A stretch of 54,014 bases of DNA from Clostridia bacterium. GTDB taxonomy: Bacteria > Bacillota > Clostridia > Oscillospirales > CAG-272. Both the position numbers and the translations under genes were made by a program. Under the pieces are notes generated by a model. It did no database searches. It was not told the origin of the DNA and worked only from the letters and a program-made list of their open reading frames with translations. The stretch is taken from NCBI GenBank assembly GCA_017461945.1, contig JAFTSB010000028.1, positions 1-54,014 of the forward strand. Reading direction: 5' to 3'. Below are positions 8,751-16,700 of the stretch, in pieces. Positions within the stretch are counted from its first letter, which is position 1. The number at the start of each line of letters is the position of its first letter.

Positions 8751-9824
8751 ATGAAAAAGGGTTGTGTAGTCGTCGGTTACGGCGGTATGGGCGGATGGCA
8801 TACTCGCCATATTCTGGAGGCAGGCGCCGTTGAGCTGCTTGGCATTTACGACATCAAAGAGGAGCGCTGCAAGCTGGCCGAGGAAAACGGTATTCACGCA
8901 TATGGCTCTTTTGAGGAGGTTTTGGCCGATCCCAAGGTGGATTTCATTACCATTGCCACCCCCAACGAATGGCACAAGCCCTTGGCCATTCAGGCATTGC
9001 GCGCCGGCAAGCACGTGATCTCGGAAAAGCCCGTGACCCTTTCCTCGGCAGACCTTGCCGATATCTGCGCCGTGGCAGATGAGTGTGGCAAGCTTTTCAC
9101 CGCCCATCAGAATCGCCGTTGGGACTGCGATTATCAAATGACCCGCACCGCTTATCACTCCGGCAAGCTGGGCAAGATCACCTCGGTGGAATCCCGTTAT
9201 CACGGCTCCCGCGGCATTCCCGGCGACTGGCGCGGCAAAAAAGAGCACGGCGGCGGCATGATCTACGACTGGGGCGTGCATCTCATTGACCAAATGCTAG
9301 GCATCATTGATGACAAAAAGCTGCTGTCGGTCTACTGTCGTTGCGATCACATCACCAACGACGAGGTGGACGACGGCTTCAAGTTGGACCTTTACTTTGA
9401 AGATGACATCACCGCTCGCATTGAGGTGGGCACCACCAACTTTATTGCACTGCCCCGCTTTTATATCACCGGCGTGAACGGCTCCGGTATTGTGAACGAC
9501 TGGCGCGACGAGTGCCGTCTGGTGCTGTGCCGCTCTTGGGAGGATAAGGACGTTGCCCCTGTGGTCACCTCCGCCGGCTTTACCAAGACCATGGCTCCCC
9601 GTGACGAAAAGACCACTAAGGAGGAGTTCATTCCTCGTCCCGAGGTGGACGTTCACGACTTTTATCGCAACTTTGCCGATGCTATTGATGGCAAGGTCAC
9701 CCAGATCGTGACTCACAAGCAGCTGATGCGCTCGATGCGGGTGATGGAGGCCGCCTTTGCCTCCGATGCCAAGAAGGCACCCGTGGTATTTGAGGATATC
9801 GAAACCGAGCCCAGAACCATTTAA
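8751..9824 (+). CDS. Gfo/Idh/MocA family oxidoreductase
   Basis: 357 aa. The N-terminal Rossmann domain begins VVVGYGGMGGWHT, the family EKP motif is present (ISEKPVTL), and the catalytic D-x-x-x-H appears as YDWGVHLID. These NAD(P)-dependent enzymes oxidise sugars or cyclitols, often to 3-keto derivatives. The start at 8751 has AAAGG upstream; an in-frame extension to 8628 would run back through the promoter. It is monocistronic with its own promoter and ends in a long bidirectional terminator. It converges on the four-gene sugar operon to its right, suggesting a shared pathway, but this is inference. Confidence 0.88.
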   Translation: MKKGCVVVGYGGMGGWHTRHILEAGAVELLGIYDIKEERCKLAEENGIHAYGSFEEVLADPKVDFITIATPNEWHKPLAIQALRAGKHVISEKPVTLSSADLADICAVADECGKLFTAHQNRRWDCDYQMTRTAYHSGKLGKITSVESRYHGSRGIPGDWRGKKEHGGGMIYDWGVHLIDQMLGIIDDKKLLSVYCRCDHITNDEVDDGFKLDLYFEDDITARIEVGTTNFIALPRFYITGVNGSGIVNDWRDECRLVLCRSWEDKDVAPVVTSAGFTKTMAPRDEKTTKEEFIPRPEVDVHDFYRNFADAIDGKVTQIVTHKQLMRSMRVMEAAFASDAKKAPVVFEDIETEPRTI

Positions 9825-9832
9825 ACACCATA

Positions 9833-9880
9833 AAAAACACCGCCACGGTGCGCAAAATCGCGCACCGTGGCGGTGTTTTT
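9833..9880. terminator. Bidirectional terminator with a 21-bp perfect stem
   Basis: The arm at 9833-9853 is the exact reverse complement of 9860-9880 around a 6-nt loop. The arms end in A5 and T5. It closes the oxidoreductase gene (+) and touches the stop codon of the converging TIM-barrel gene (-). Confidence 0.93.
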
Positions 9881-10733
9881 ATTCGCAGAGCTTTGCCAGA
9901 TGCACCGCGCGTTCGTGTGCATCGGCATAAAAGCGATCGGCATCGTAATCCTTGTACCACGGGAGTGTGCCGTCACGGGTACGAGAAAGCTCCAGTGTGA
10001 TGGAGCCGGAAAATCCGCACCGTTTGAGGGTTTCGCCCACCTTTCGGTAGTCGAGGGTGCCATCAAAGGGCAGCACGTGGCTATCATCATCCCAAGTGAT
10101 AACTTGTGGGTCTTGAATGCCGAAATTGTCGTGTACGTGGGTGCCGATCAAGTGCTTGCCAAAGCAATCCGCAAAATCCAAACGGCAGGGATAGCAATGC
10201 CAATGGCCCACATCATACAGCGTGCCAAAGCCCTGCTGCAGACCGCGTTCCTCTAAATAGCGCACCAACGAAAGCATTTCTCTGTCGGGGAATTCTACGT
10301 TTTCGATGGCGATCTTCACACCCCGTTCCCCGGCGTATTCCGCCACAGAGGCAAAGCGCTGGGCACCGATCTCAGAAAATTTGGAACCGTGGGGGCCATT
10401 ATTGTTGAATCGCGGTGCGTTGGCGGCGTGTACCGTCATATAGCCGATGCCAAAACGGTGACAGCTATCGGCCACCTGCTTTAACTGGGCGGTATAGGCA
10501 TCTCCCTTTTCACCCTCCTCCCAAATGTGGCTGATGCCACGGAAGGGGGCGTGCACCGATTCGTAGACCATACCGTGTCTGGCGGCAAGCTCGCAAAGCG
10601 CATCGGTGGCACTGTCGTCAGGATTCCAACCGCAAAAGAAGGTGTCAAAGCCCACATCGCGCAGCAGCTTCATCAGCTCCTCATCGGAAAGTGCAAAGCC
10701 CTGTTTGCTGAAATTGATACCTGTTTTTAGCAT
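9879..10733 (-). CDS. Sugar phosphate isomerase/epimerase-like TIM barrel
   Basis: 284 aa, xylose-isomerase-like TIM barrel (AP_endonuc_2 family, as in IolE and related enzymes). Probable metal ligands lie in the expected strands: IAIENVE, YDVGHWH, HVHDNFG and a C-terminal ITLELSRT. It is last in an operon AEC permease, TIM barrel, Gfo/Idh, TIM barrel, 15 nt after the oxidoreductase. The reaction is unknown; members isomerise, epimerise or eliminate on sugars and keto-sugars. The stop codon lies in the arm of a long terminator. Confidence 0.82.
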   Translation of the reverse strand: MLKTGINFSKQGFALSDEELMKLLRDVGFDTFFCGWNPDDSATDALCELAARHGMVYESVHAPFRGISHIWEEGEKGDAYTAQLKQVADSCHRFGIGYMTVHAANAPRFNNNGPHGSKFSEIGAQRFASVAEYAGERGVKIAIENVEFPDREMLSLVRYLEERGLQQGFGTLYDVGHWHCYPCRLDFADCFGKHLIGTHVHDNFGIQDPQVITWDDDSHVLPFDGTLDYRKVGETLKRCGFSGSITLELSRTRDGTLPWYKDYDADRFYADAHERAVHLAKLCE

Positions 10734-10748
10734 AACGTATGTCTGTTT

Positions 10749-11855
10749 TTATTTCCAGAGGATGGTTTCGGGCATCAGCCACAGGCCCTCGGGCTTGACG
10801 GCCGTGGTATTGACCTTGACCTCGCAACCGCGCTCGGCAGCCTCGTCCACACACAGAATCGTGTCGGTCACGTGACGCGCCATTTCGGCGCTGGCCTTAT
10901 GGGGCTTATCCTCTGCCATGCAGCGGATCATATCCACGATACCGATGCCGCGACCGTACTCGGCATACTCCACAAACTGGGGCAGCACACGCCATTCGCT
11001 ATCCTTAAAGCGGCGCACCAGCACGTCACCCTTATAGCGGTTGGGGTCGGGCACTACCATGGTTCCCTTTTCACCGTGAATCTCGATGTAGGGGACCTGA
11101 GTCTTCCAGATATCGAAGGCATTGATAAAGGAACCGATGACGCCATTTTCAAAGCGAAGGCCTGCGGTGACGTAGGTGGGAACCTCGACCTCGATCTTTT
11201 CGCCGCGGCGCGGGGGCACCTTGATGGTACGCTCCGGGAAGGTCATCTTTTGCATGCTGTTGACGCTTTCCATAGGGCCAAAGAAATTGATCAGGGCATT
11301 GAAGTAATAGGCAGCCATATCAAACATGGGGCCGGCACCTTTTTTGTAAAAGAAATCCGCATCCGGTCTCCAATATTCGTTACCGCGCATGGCGCACATA
11401 CAGTTAAAGCCGATGGGGTCGCCGATCCAATCCTCCTCCAAGGCCTTCTTTGCGGTCTGCATGGGGGCACTCATAAAGGAGTCGGGAGCGCAGCCCACGC
11501 GCTTGCCGCAGCGCTTGGCAGTTTCAATGATGCGATCCAGTCCCTCGCGCGTGCAAGCCATGGGCTTTTCGGTGTAAACATGCTTGCCGGCCTCCAGCGC
11601 TCTGCAGGTGACCTCCTCATGTGCCATGGGGACGGTCAAGTTGATGATCAGATCAATGGTGGGGTCATCGTATACTATTTCGGGCAGACCGAATTTTTCG
11701 ATCTCGTATTTCTCAGCACGCTCACGGGCTTTTTCCACGTTCAGATCGCCCAAAGCTACAATTTCAAAATAATCCGAGTAAACCTCTTTGGCATTCTTCA
11801 GATACTGGCCGGCGATGGCGCCGCAACCGATGATACCAACGCGAAACTTTTTCAT
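10749..11855 (-). CDS. Gfo/Idh/MocA family oxidoreductase (second copy, D-x-x-x-Y form)
   Basis: 368 aa. Rossmann start GIIGCGAIAGQYL and the EKP motif (YTEKPMACT) are present. Where many relatives have D-x-G-x-H, this one reads FDMAAYY, so the usual histidine position holds tyrosine, as in glucose-fructose-oxidoreductase-like branches. GGAGAGG precedes the ATG, which overlaps the upstream TIM-barrel stop by 4 nt (ATGA). It differs clearly from the copy at 8751, so the two probably act on different substrates or steps. Confidence 0.88.
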   Translation of the reverse strand: MKKFRVGIIGCGAIAGQYLKNAKEVYSDYFEIVALGDLNVEKARERAEKYEIEKFGLPEIVYDDPTIDLIINLTVPMAHEEVTCRALEAGKHVYTEKPMACTREGLDRIIETAKRCGKRVGCAPDSFMSAPMQTAKKALEEDWIGDPIGFNCMCAMRGNEYWRPDADFFYKKGAGPMFDMAAYYFNALINFFGPMESVNSMQKMTFPERTIKVPPRRGEKIEVEVPTYVTAGLRFENGVIGSFINAFDIWKTQVPYIEIHGEKGTMVVPDPNRYKGDVLVRRFKDSEWRVLPQFVEYAEYGRGIGIVDMIRCMAEDKPHKASAEMARHVTDTILCVDEAAERGCEVKVNTTAVKPEGLWLMPETILWK

Positions 11856-12697
11856 TTTACCTCTCCTTTGATGATAGCATTGAGATAAGCATAGCTCTTT
11901 GCAGCAAGATCCACAACCTGATCAAAATCATCGCCGCCCTCGGTCTCAACCGAAACGACACCCTGGTAGTTAGCAGCCTGCAGCACCTCCACACAGCCCT
12001 TGACATTCACAAGGCCGGTACCAACGGGTACACACTGCTTCTCGGCGTTCAAATCCTTGGCGTGGCAATGCACCACACGGTCGATCACACCCTTAAGTAC
12101 ATCCACCTCGTTCTCTCCTCTGCCGCCATCCTGCCAGCCCGACTTGTTATTGCCGCTTTCCACATAAGCGGAGCGGAAGATGTTGGCTGCATCGTAGTTA
12201 ATGGCCAGCACATCGGGAGAGGCGATCGACAGAATACGCTGCAGACCTGCCAGCGTCAACGAGAAGGTACCGTGAGGCTCGATCGCCATGACCACGCCGT
12301 GCTTTTTGGCGGCCTCGGTGATCAGACCCAGCTTTTCTTCCAGCACCTTATAGGCATCCTCATCACTCATATCCTTGGGCTTTTTACCGTCGCCCGTATG
12401 TACCACGGGAATACCCGCTGCTGCTGCAAATTCAATGGTACGTATGCCCGATTCTACGGCATTGGCGTTGGCAATGATATTGCCATCCTTGGACCACAGA
12501 CCGGTAATGCCCTTAAAGCCGTACTTCTTTTGCAGGCGCACCAGATTTTCGGGGTCGTCCTTGTCCACATCGACGTGAGGGCACCAGGGGCCCACGGCCT
12601 GAGTTTCGAAATACTCAAAGCCAATGTCGCGCATAGCGGCCAAGCTGCGATCCAGTTCAAATTTACGGAACAGAACCGTTCCACATCCGATCTTCAT
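11852..12697 (-). CDS. Sugar phosphate isomerase/epimerase-like TIM barrel
   Basis: 281 aa, another xylose-isomerase-like TIM barrel. Candidate metal and acid-base residues are in MAIEPHG, INYDAANIF, HCHAKDL and VSVETEGG, a pattern close to IolE-type dehydratases and keto-sugar epimerases. A good AAGGAGG lies before the ATG. It overlaps the next oxidoreductase by 4 nt and follows the permease by 12 nt. It is only distantly similar to the 284-residue barrel in the same operon, so this is unlikely to be a recent tandem duplication. Confidence 0.82.
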   Translation of the reverse strand: MKIGCGTVLFRKFELDRSLAAMRDIGFEYFETQAVGPWCPHVDVDKDDPENLVRLQKKYGFKGITGLWSKDGNIIANANAVESGIRTIEFAAAAGIPVVHTGDGKKPKDMSDEDAYKVLEEKLGLITEAAKKHGVVMAIEPHGTFSLTLAGLQRILSIASPDVLAINYDAANIFRSAYVESGNNKSGWQDGGRGENEVDVLKGVIDRVVHCHAKDLNAEKQCVPVGTGLVNVKGCVEVLQAANYQGVVSVETEGGDDFDQVVDLAAKSYAYLNAIIKGEVK

Positions 12698-12709
12698 AGT
12701 AATTCCTCC

Positions 12710-13669
12710 TTAAAAGATCAAATTAAATAACAAATAGATAAAAGGCAAGCTGACAAGGCAAAGCAGTGTATTGCCCAGCGTCAGAGCTGCCGCATAATGG
12801 GGGTCGCGGCCATAGTCCTCTGCCATAGAAGGGGCAGACGCTGCCGTGGAGACCGCGGTAGAGATCAGCAACGCGAGAAGTGCCTCCTCCCCCAAGGGCA
12901 GATGGCTCACGCGACAAAGGAACAACAGAATGCCCATGGCAATGACGGGAGAAGCGACCAGCTTCATCAAGGCAGAAAGCCAAAGGCCGGACTCGCGCCA
13001 CCAGGGGCGCCGCGGAAGGGTAGCCATCAGGCAACCCAGCACCGTCATAGAAAGCAGCGTTGTCGTGTCGCCGGAATACTTGGCAAAGTCCACAAGAAAA
13101 GGCCATTTTGCTCCCAAGCCAAGCAGCGAGCAGATCACGCCAATCATCGCCCCAACCGTGAGAGGCGACACCAGAATCTTTATCCAATTCTTTTTTTGGC
13201 CGTCGGCAGAGCCTCCCGTCAGCATGGCGCCGCCCATCACATAAAGCAAAACCGTGGATAGGATATTGTAAATCGCAATAAACAGCGCAATGGCGGGCTT
13301 GTCGGGGAACAAGGACCGTGCTAAGGGGAGCCCCAAAAAGCCACAGTTGGCAAAGGTAGAACAAAAGCGGCAAATTCTCGCTTTGTCACCATCCCCCCGA
13401 AACAGCAGGGTCGATAGGCCGGCAATCACGCTCATCACCACAGCGGGGAACACGGCGCAGGTGATCCACTCTGCAGGTTGAAGAGCCCGGATATCGGTTT
13501 CAAGCAGGTTGGAAAACACCAAAAACGGCATAGCCACGTATAAAAGGAGATTGACCAGTGCCACGCGACCCTTTTCATCAATTTTGTGAAGCTTGGCCAA
13601 CACGAAGCCCGGGACGCCCAGCAGAATAAACAGCGCCAATCGCCCCAGCATCTGGAAAAAGATATCCAT
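12710..13669 (-). CDS. AEC (auxin efflux carrier) family permease
   Basis: 319 aa, almost entirely hydrophobic, with two halves of about five membrane segments separated by a hydrophilic stretch near residue 155 (GGSADGQKKNW). The N-terminus FFQMLGRLALFILLGVPGF and the C-terminal LTLGNTLLCLVSLPF are typical of AEC permeases. Known members move small organic acids such as malate or malonate. As first gene of a sugar-enzyme operon it may take up or export an acidic sugar derivative. AAAGGAGG is 7 nt before the ATG. It is divergent from an AraC regulator. Confidence 0.85.
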   Translation of the reverse strand: MDIFFQMLGRLALFILLGVPGFVLAKLHKIDEKGRVALVNLLLYVAMPFLVFSNLLETDIRALQPAEWITCAVFPAVVMSVIAGLSTLLFRGDGDKARICRFCSTFANCGFLGLPLARSLFPDKPAIALFIAIYNILSTVLLYVMGGAMLTGGSADGQKKNWIKILVSPLTVGAMIGVICSLLGLGAKWPFLVDFAKYSGDTTTLLSMTVLGCLMATLPRRPWWRESGLWLSALMKLVASPVIAMGILLFLCRVSHLPLGEEALLALLISTAVSTAASAPSMAEDYGRDPHYAAALTLGNTLLCLVSLPFIYLLFNLIF

Positions 13670-13732
13670 AGGTCACCTCCTTTGTTTTTCTACCATAATG
13701 GTACGTCAAGAACCCCATGGAAGCAATGTTCC

Positions 13733-13762
13733 AATCGGACAAAAAACCGTACAAATCGGACA
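13733..13762. promoter_or_regulatory. Direct repeat, candidate AraC-type operator
   Basis: AATCGGACA occurs at 13733-13741 and again at 13754-13762, start-to-start 21 bp (two helical turns) and in the same orientation. It lies between the AEC operon and the AraC gene, upstream of the AraC -35 box. This is the classical layout of a site bound by an AraC dimer. Confidence 0.55.
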
Positions 13763-13781
13763 TTTTTTTCGCGAAACGGTC

Positions 13782-13810
13782 TTGCGTTCACTCTGCAGGC
13801 ATGCTATAAT
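13782..13810 (+). promoter_or_regulatory. Promoter of the AraC regulator
   Basis: TTGCGT (13782-13787), 17-nt spacer, TATAAT (13805-13810), 29 nt before the start codon. Confidence 0.7.
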
Positions 13811-13839
13811 AAAAAAGAAGGACCGAGAGGAGAAGCAGG

Positions 13840-14724
13840 ATGAAGGAAACCGCACGGCAGGTCACGCCTGCCATCAATTTAAACCCCTATCATTTATCCG
13901 TAGACAGTAATCGTATGGCGGTCACCGTGTTTTGGGCGCGCGTGGTCAGCAGCGAAACCGAAAGTCTGCTGACCTCCTACACCAAGCACACCTTTTTTGA
14001 GGTACAGTATGCCTTAGAAGGTCGAATCGTAATGACGGTGGATGATCAAAGGCCCGTGACGCTTGACGAATCGGACTTTATCGTGATCCCCCCTGACACC
14101 TATCACCAGATCGTGGACGGCGATGACACCGGCGCACGCTTTATCATGGCCTTTTCCATCACCGACAAAACCGGGGAAGGCCTACGACAGCAGTTGACCG
14201 AAAATGTCCACCCCCATCGTGAATCCCCTGCCCTGCGCGCCTTGCTGACGCTGATCCTACAGAAGGGGCAAGCGCGCGCGCCTTCGGCGGCATCCATGCT
14301 TTCCCCTTTGATCGAGACCTTTTTATTGGAGCTTTGTCAGATCACAGCGCCGCAAGCGACAGAACGAAAGGAGCGCGACGCCGCCTTGAGGGAGGAAGAA
14401 AAGCGCGTGGCCACCATTTTGCGGTTTGTTCGTGAGGACCACGGTGTTGGCGTGACCGTTACCGATATTGCACGCCGCTTTGGCATCAGCGAACGGCACC
14501 TGAACAGAATATTTCGTGCCGAAACCGGCAGCACGTTGCGCGATGCGATCAACCACGAAAAGCTGCGGCACATTGAGGAGCTGGTCGCTTCTACCGATTT
14601 GTCACTGGGGGAGATCTCTGCCCTTTGCGATTTTTCGGATGAATACGCCATGAACAAGTTCTTCAAGCGTTATAATAAAATGCGGCTTTCGGAGTACCGC
14701 CGTACCGCAAAACACACGCAATAA
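13840..14724 (+). CDS. AraC family transcriptional regulator (cupin + HTH_18)
   Basis: 294 aa. An N-terminal cupin-like sensor (about 30-110; FFEVQYALEGRIVMTVDD and the HxxxxP-like IPPDTYHQIVDG) precedes two C-terminal helix-turn-helix units (about 190-290; ITVTDIARRFGISERHLNRIF-type helix and LSLGEISALCDFSDEYAMNKFF). Divergent from the AEC permease operon, it is its probable activator. GAGGAG lies 8 nt before the ATG. A strong palindromic terminator follows the stop directly. Confidence 0.9.
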   Translation: MKETARQVTPAINLNPYHLSVDSNRMAVTVFWARVVSSETESLLTSYTKHTFFEVQYALEGRIVMTVDDQRPVTLDESDFIVIPPDTYHQIVDGDDTGARFIMAFSITDKTGEGLRQQLTENVHPHRESPALRALLTLILQKGQARAPSAASMLSPLIETFLLELCQITAPQATERKERDAALREEEKRVATILRFVREDHGVGVTVTDIARRFGISERHLNRIFRAETGSTLRDAINHEKLRHIEELVASTDLSLGEISALCDFSDEYAMNKFFKRYNKMRLSEYRRTAKHTQ

Positions 14725-14760
14725 TACAAAAAAGAGGGGTACGTACCCCTCTTTTTTGTA
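14725..14760. terminator. 36-bp perfect palindromic terminator
   Basis: Positions 14725-14742 are the exact reverse complement of 14743-14760, with GAGGGGTAC at the core and A6/T6 flanks. It starts right after the AraC stop and also faces the converging Cys-rich micropeptide gene. Confidence 0.9.
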
Positions 14761-14770
14761 CCATAACCGA

Positions 14771-14863
14771 TCAGCCGTTGCAGCAGCAAAGAACGATCAG
14801 CGCGATAATGATGATCCAGCAGCAGTTGTCGCCACCAAACACGTTACCCAGACAGTTATTCAT
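14771..14863 (-). CDS. Cys-rich 30-aa hydrophobic micropeptide
   Basis: 30 aa: an N-terminal MNNCLGNVFGG, then a Cys pair and Trp, a run of I/A/L/V residues, and a C-terminal CCCNG. Six cysteines in 30 residues. AAGGAGG lies 7 nt before the ATG, an excellent ribosome binding site for so short a frame. Tiny Clostridia proteins of this pattern (Asn-rich start, hydrophobic core, Cys cluster) recur in databases as hypothetical or high-cysteine proteins; I know of no proven function. One possible membrane-spanning segment. The palindromic terminator at 14725 lies immediately downstream, supporting expression. Confidence 0.75.
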   Translation of the reverse strand: MNNCLGNVFGGDNCCWIIIIALIVLCCCNG

Positions 14864-15017
14864 AGTCAGATCCTCCTTGAAAAGCCTTGGGGAGTATGGG
14901 TTTTCTCCCTCGTTATTATGTTATGCGCCAGCGTGAGTGATGTGCGCACATTTTGTGCCTTTTCGCCGATTTTTGGGAAATGCAACCCACGGTTGGCAAA
15001 AAGAAACCCGCACATGA

Positions 15018-15046
15018 TTGACAAAAACGCAAAAAAGAGATAAACT
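15018..15046 (+). promoter_or_regulatory. Promoter of the XRE regulator
   Basis: Perfect TTGACA (15018-15023), 17-nt spacer, TAAACT (15041-15046), 28 nt before the start codon. Because it overlaps the in-frame extension to 15018, it also shows that the gene starts at 15075. Confidence 0.75.
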
Positions 15047-15074
15047 GAAGCCAGAATCTTCAAGGAGGGATCGT

Positions 15075-15878
15075 ATGTCCTTTGGCAACCGCCTTGCCGC
15101 CGCCCGGAGGCAAGCCAATATCACACAGGAAAGCCTTGCCGATGCGTTGGGAGTCAGTCGGCAGGCCGTATCCAAATGGGAGTCGGACCTTTCCATGCCC
15201 GAAAGTGAAAAGCTCCCCCAAATTGCCCGATTGCTGAACGTTTCTATTGATGCGTTAATGGGCATTAAAACCGAAGAACGGTGTGAAAATTTGCAAACCA
15301 ATGAGCCAAAGCAGACTCGCACTCTGGTGCTTTCGCTTGGCACATCCTTTGAATACAAAAGCCGCCGCACCGTGCGTGGTATTCCCCTGCTTCACATCCA
15401 TGTAGGGTTTGGCAAAAAGGCGCATGGTATCGTTGCCATCGGCTCAAATGCCACCGGTGTGATCGCCCTTGGGTTTTTGGCAAAGGGTGTCATTTCCCTT
15501 GGCCTTCTTTCCTTGGGGCTGCTCCCTTTCGGTCTTCTTTCCATTGGGCTGCTTGCCTTTGGCACGCTGGCACTGGGAGTCTTTGCGGCAGGCGCCATAG
15601 CCTGTGGTCTGTTTGCAATAGGGGCCATCGCCATCGGATGCTATGCCATGGGGGCTTTAGCCATCGGCCTTTACGGCGCTTTGGGGGATCAGGCCTTCTC
15701 TGCTTTGGGTATGGCGCTGGGAAAGACTCGCGCCAAAGGGATGGCCGTACTATTCCCCCAAGAAGCCTTTCGCTCCGACGCGATCGCGGTAGCCATCGCA
15801 CACGTCAAGTGCAACGCCCCCACTCTCTTGCGTCCCCTTGCCTCCTTGTTTGCCAAATGTCTTTCTTTACTCCCATAA
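15075..15878 (+). CDS. XRE-family HTH regulator with a glycine-pentad hydrophobic domain
   Basis: 267 aa. Residues 1-63 form a Cro/C1-type helix-turn-helix (LADALGVSRQAVSKWESDLS). A linker to about 112 follows. From G113 to I197 glycine recurs every fifth residue without a break: 17 pentads of pattern G-x-x-A/S-x, where x is mostly I, L, V, A or F. The tail (about 205-267) is ordinary. The repeat zone could be a beta-helix of stacked pentads or glycine-zipper membrane segments. AAGGAGGG lies 6 nt upstream of the ATG. The DNA target and signal are unknown. The stop lies within a long bidirectional terminator. Confidence 0.85.
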   Translation: MSFGNRLAAARRQANITQESLADALGVSRQAVSKWESDLSMPESEKLPQIARLLNVSIDALMGIKTEERCENLQTNEPKQTRTLVLSLGTSFEYKSRRTVRGIPLLHIHVGFGKKAHGIVAIGSNATGVIALGFLAKGVISLGLLSLGLLPFGLLSIGLLAFGTLALGVFAAGAIACGLFAIGAIAIGCYAMGALAIGLYGALGDQAFSALGMALGKTRAKGMAVLFPQEAFRSDAIAVAIAHVKCNAPTLLRPLASLFAKCLSLLP

Positions 15879-15920
15879 CCAAAAGGGATACTGCCCAGGC
15901 AGTATCCCTTTTGGTTATGG
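15873..15920. terminator. Bidirectional terminator, 23-bp perfect stem containing both stop codons
   Basis: 15873-15895 is the exact reverse complement of 15898-15920, with a 2-nt spacer. The stop codons of the XRE gene (15876-15878) and of the converging TRIC gene (15917-15915) both lie inside the arms. The outer stem is AT-rich enough (AAAA/TTTT) to act in both directions. Confidence 0.82.
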
Positions 15921-16580
15921 CGTTTCGGTGGTCTCCTCTCCGCCGTTTGGTGCAGGGAGATTCCATTTGAATTTGCATGCCAGCATCCGGAACAAAATGA
16001 TCAGGACAATCGCAATCAGCATGGAAGCAATGTGCGGCAAAACACCGTATGTATACACATACAGAATGGTGCCCCCCACTGCAGGGAGACAATAAACGTG
16101 CTTGCGGAACAACGCCGGAATTTCAGCCGAGCAAATATCCCGCAGAATACCGCCACCCACACCAGTGATGCAACCGCAAAAGATCAGCAGCAGCGCGTTG
16201 TCGGTACCGCTGACCGAAATGGCCACGTCCACGCCCGAAACGCAAAAAGAAGCAAGGCCGATGGCATCGGCCAACTCCAACACGGTATCGTGCTCGTGCC
16301 GGCGCAAGAATGCGGCAACTTGCGGAACGAGAGCCAGATGAAAGCCGATGAGTGAAATAGCAATGCTGACCAATGCCATATAGCGGTACTCCTGCGACCA
16401 CAAAAGGCCAATGGGTCTGCCAAGAATCAGATCGCGCGTCACGCCGCCGCCAAAAGCCGTGAGCATCGCAAAAATCAGCGCCCCCAGAGAATCGGTCCTT
16501 TTTTTAATGGCCACCAGTGTACCGGATATACTAAAAGCCACAATACCAATATACTGTACAACCAGCAAGGCAACATCCAT
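15915..16580 (-). CDS. TRIC/UPF0126 family membrane channel protein
   Basis: 221 aa. Duplicated UPF0126 pattern: residues about 5-90 and 93-180 each give three hydrophobic helices with glycine-rich motifs (ISGTLVAIKK...FGGGVTRD, and VSGVDVAIS...GVGGGILRD). These are prokaryotic relatives of trimeric intracellular cation channels. The start at MDVALL (16580) has AAGGAG 7 nt upstream; the in-frame start at 16604 does not. A seventh hydrophobic segment near the C-terminus is followed by a polar tail ending in GEETTETP. The transported ion is not known. Confidence 0.88.
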   Translation of the reverse strand: MDVALLVVQYIGIVAFSISGTLVAIKKRTDSLGALIFAMLTAFGGGVTRDLILGRPIGLLWSQEYRYMALVSIAISLIGFHLALVPQVAAFLRRHEHDTVLELADAIGLASFCVSGVDVAISVSGTDNALLLIFCGCITGVGGGILRDICSAEIPALFRKHVYCLPAVGGTILYVYTYGVLPHIASMLIAIVLIILFRMLACKFKWNLPAPNGGEETTETP

Positions 16581-16700
16581 ATCATATCTCCTTGATGTCT
16601 GCATAAGTCGCCAGATCCGAATCCTCCGGCGGTTTTCTAATTTATTTGAATTATTTTCTAATTTTTATATTATATATTCCAAATTTGGTGGATTTATTTT

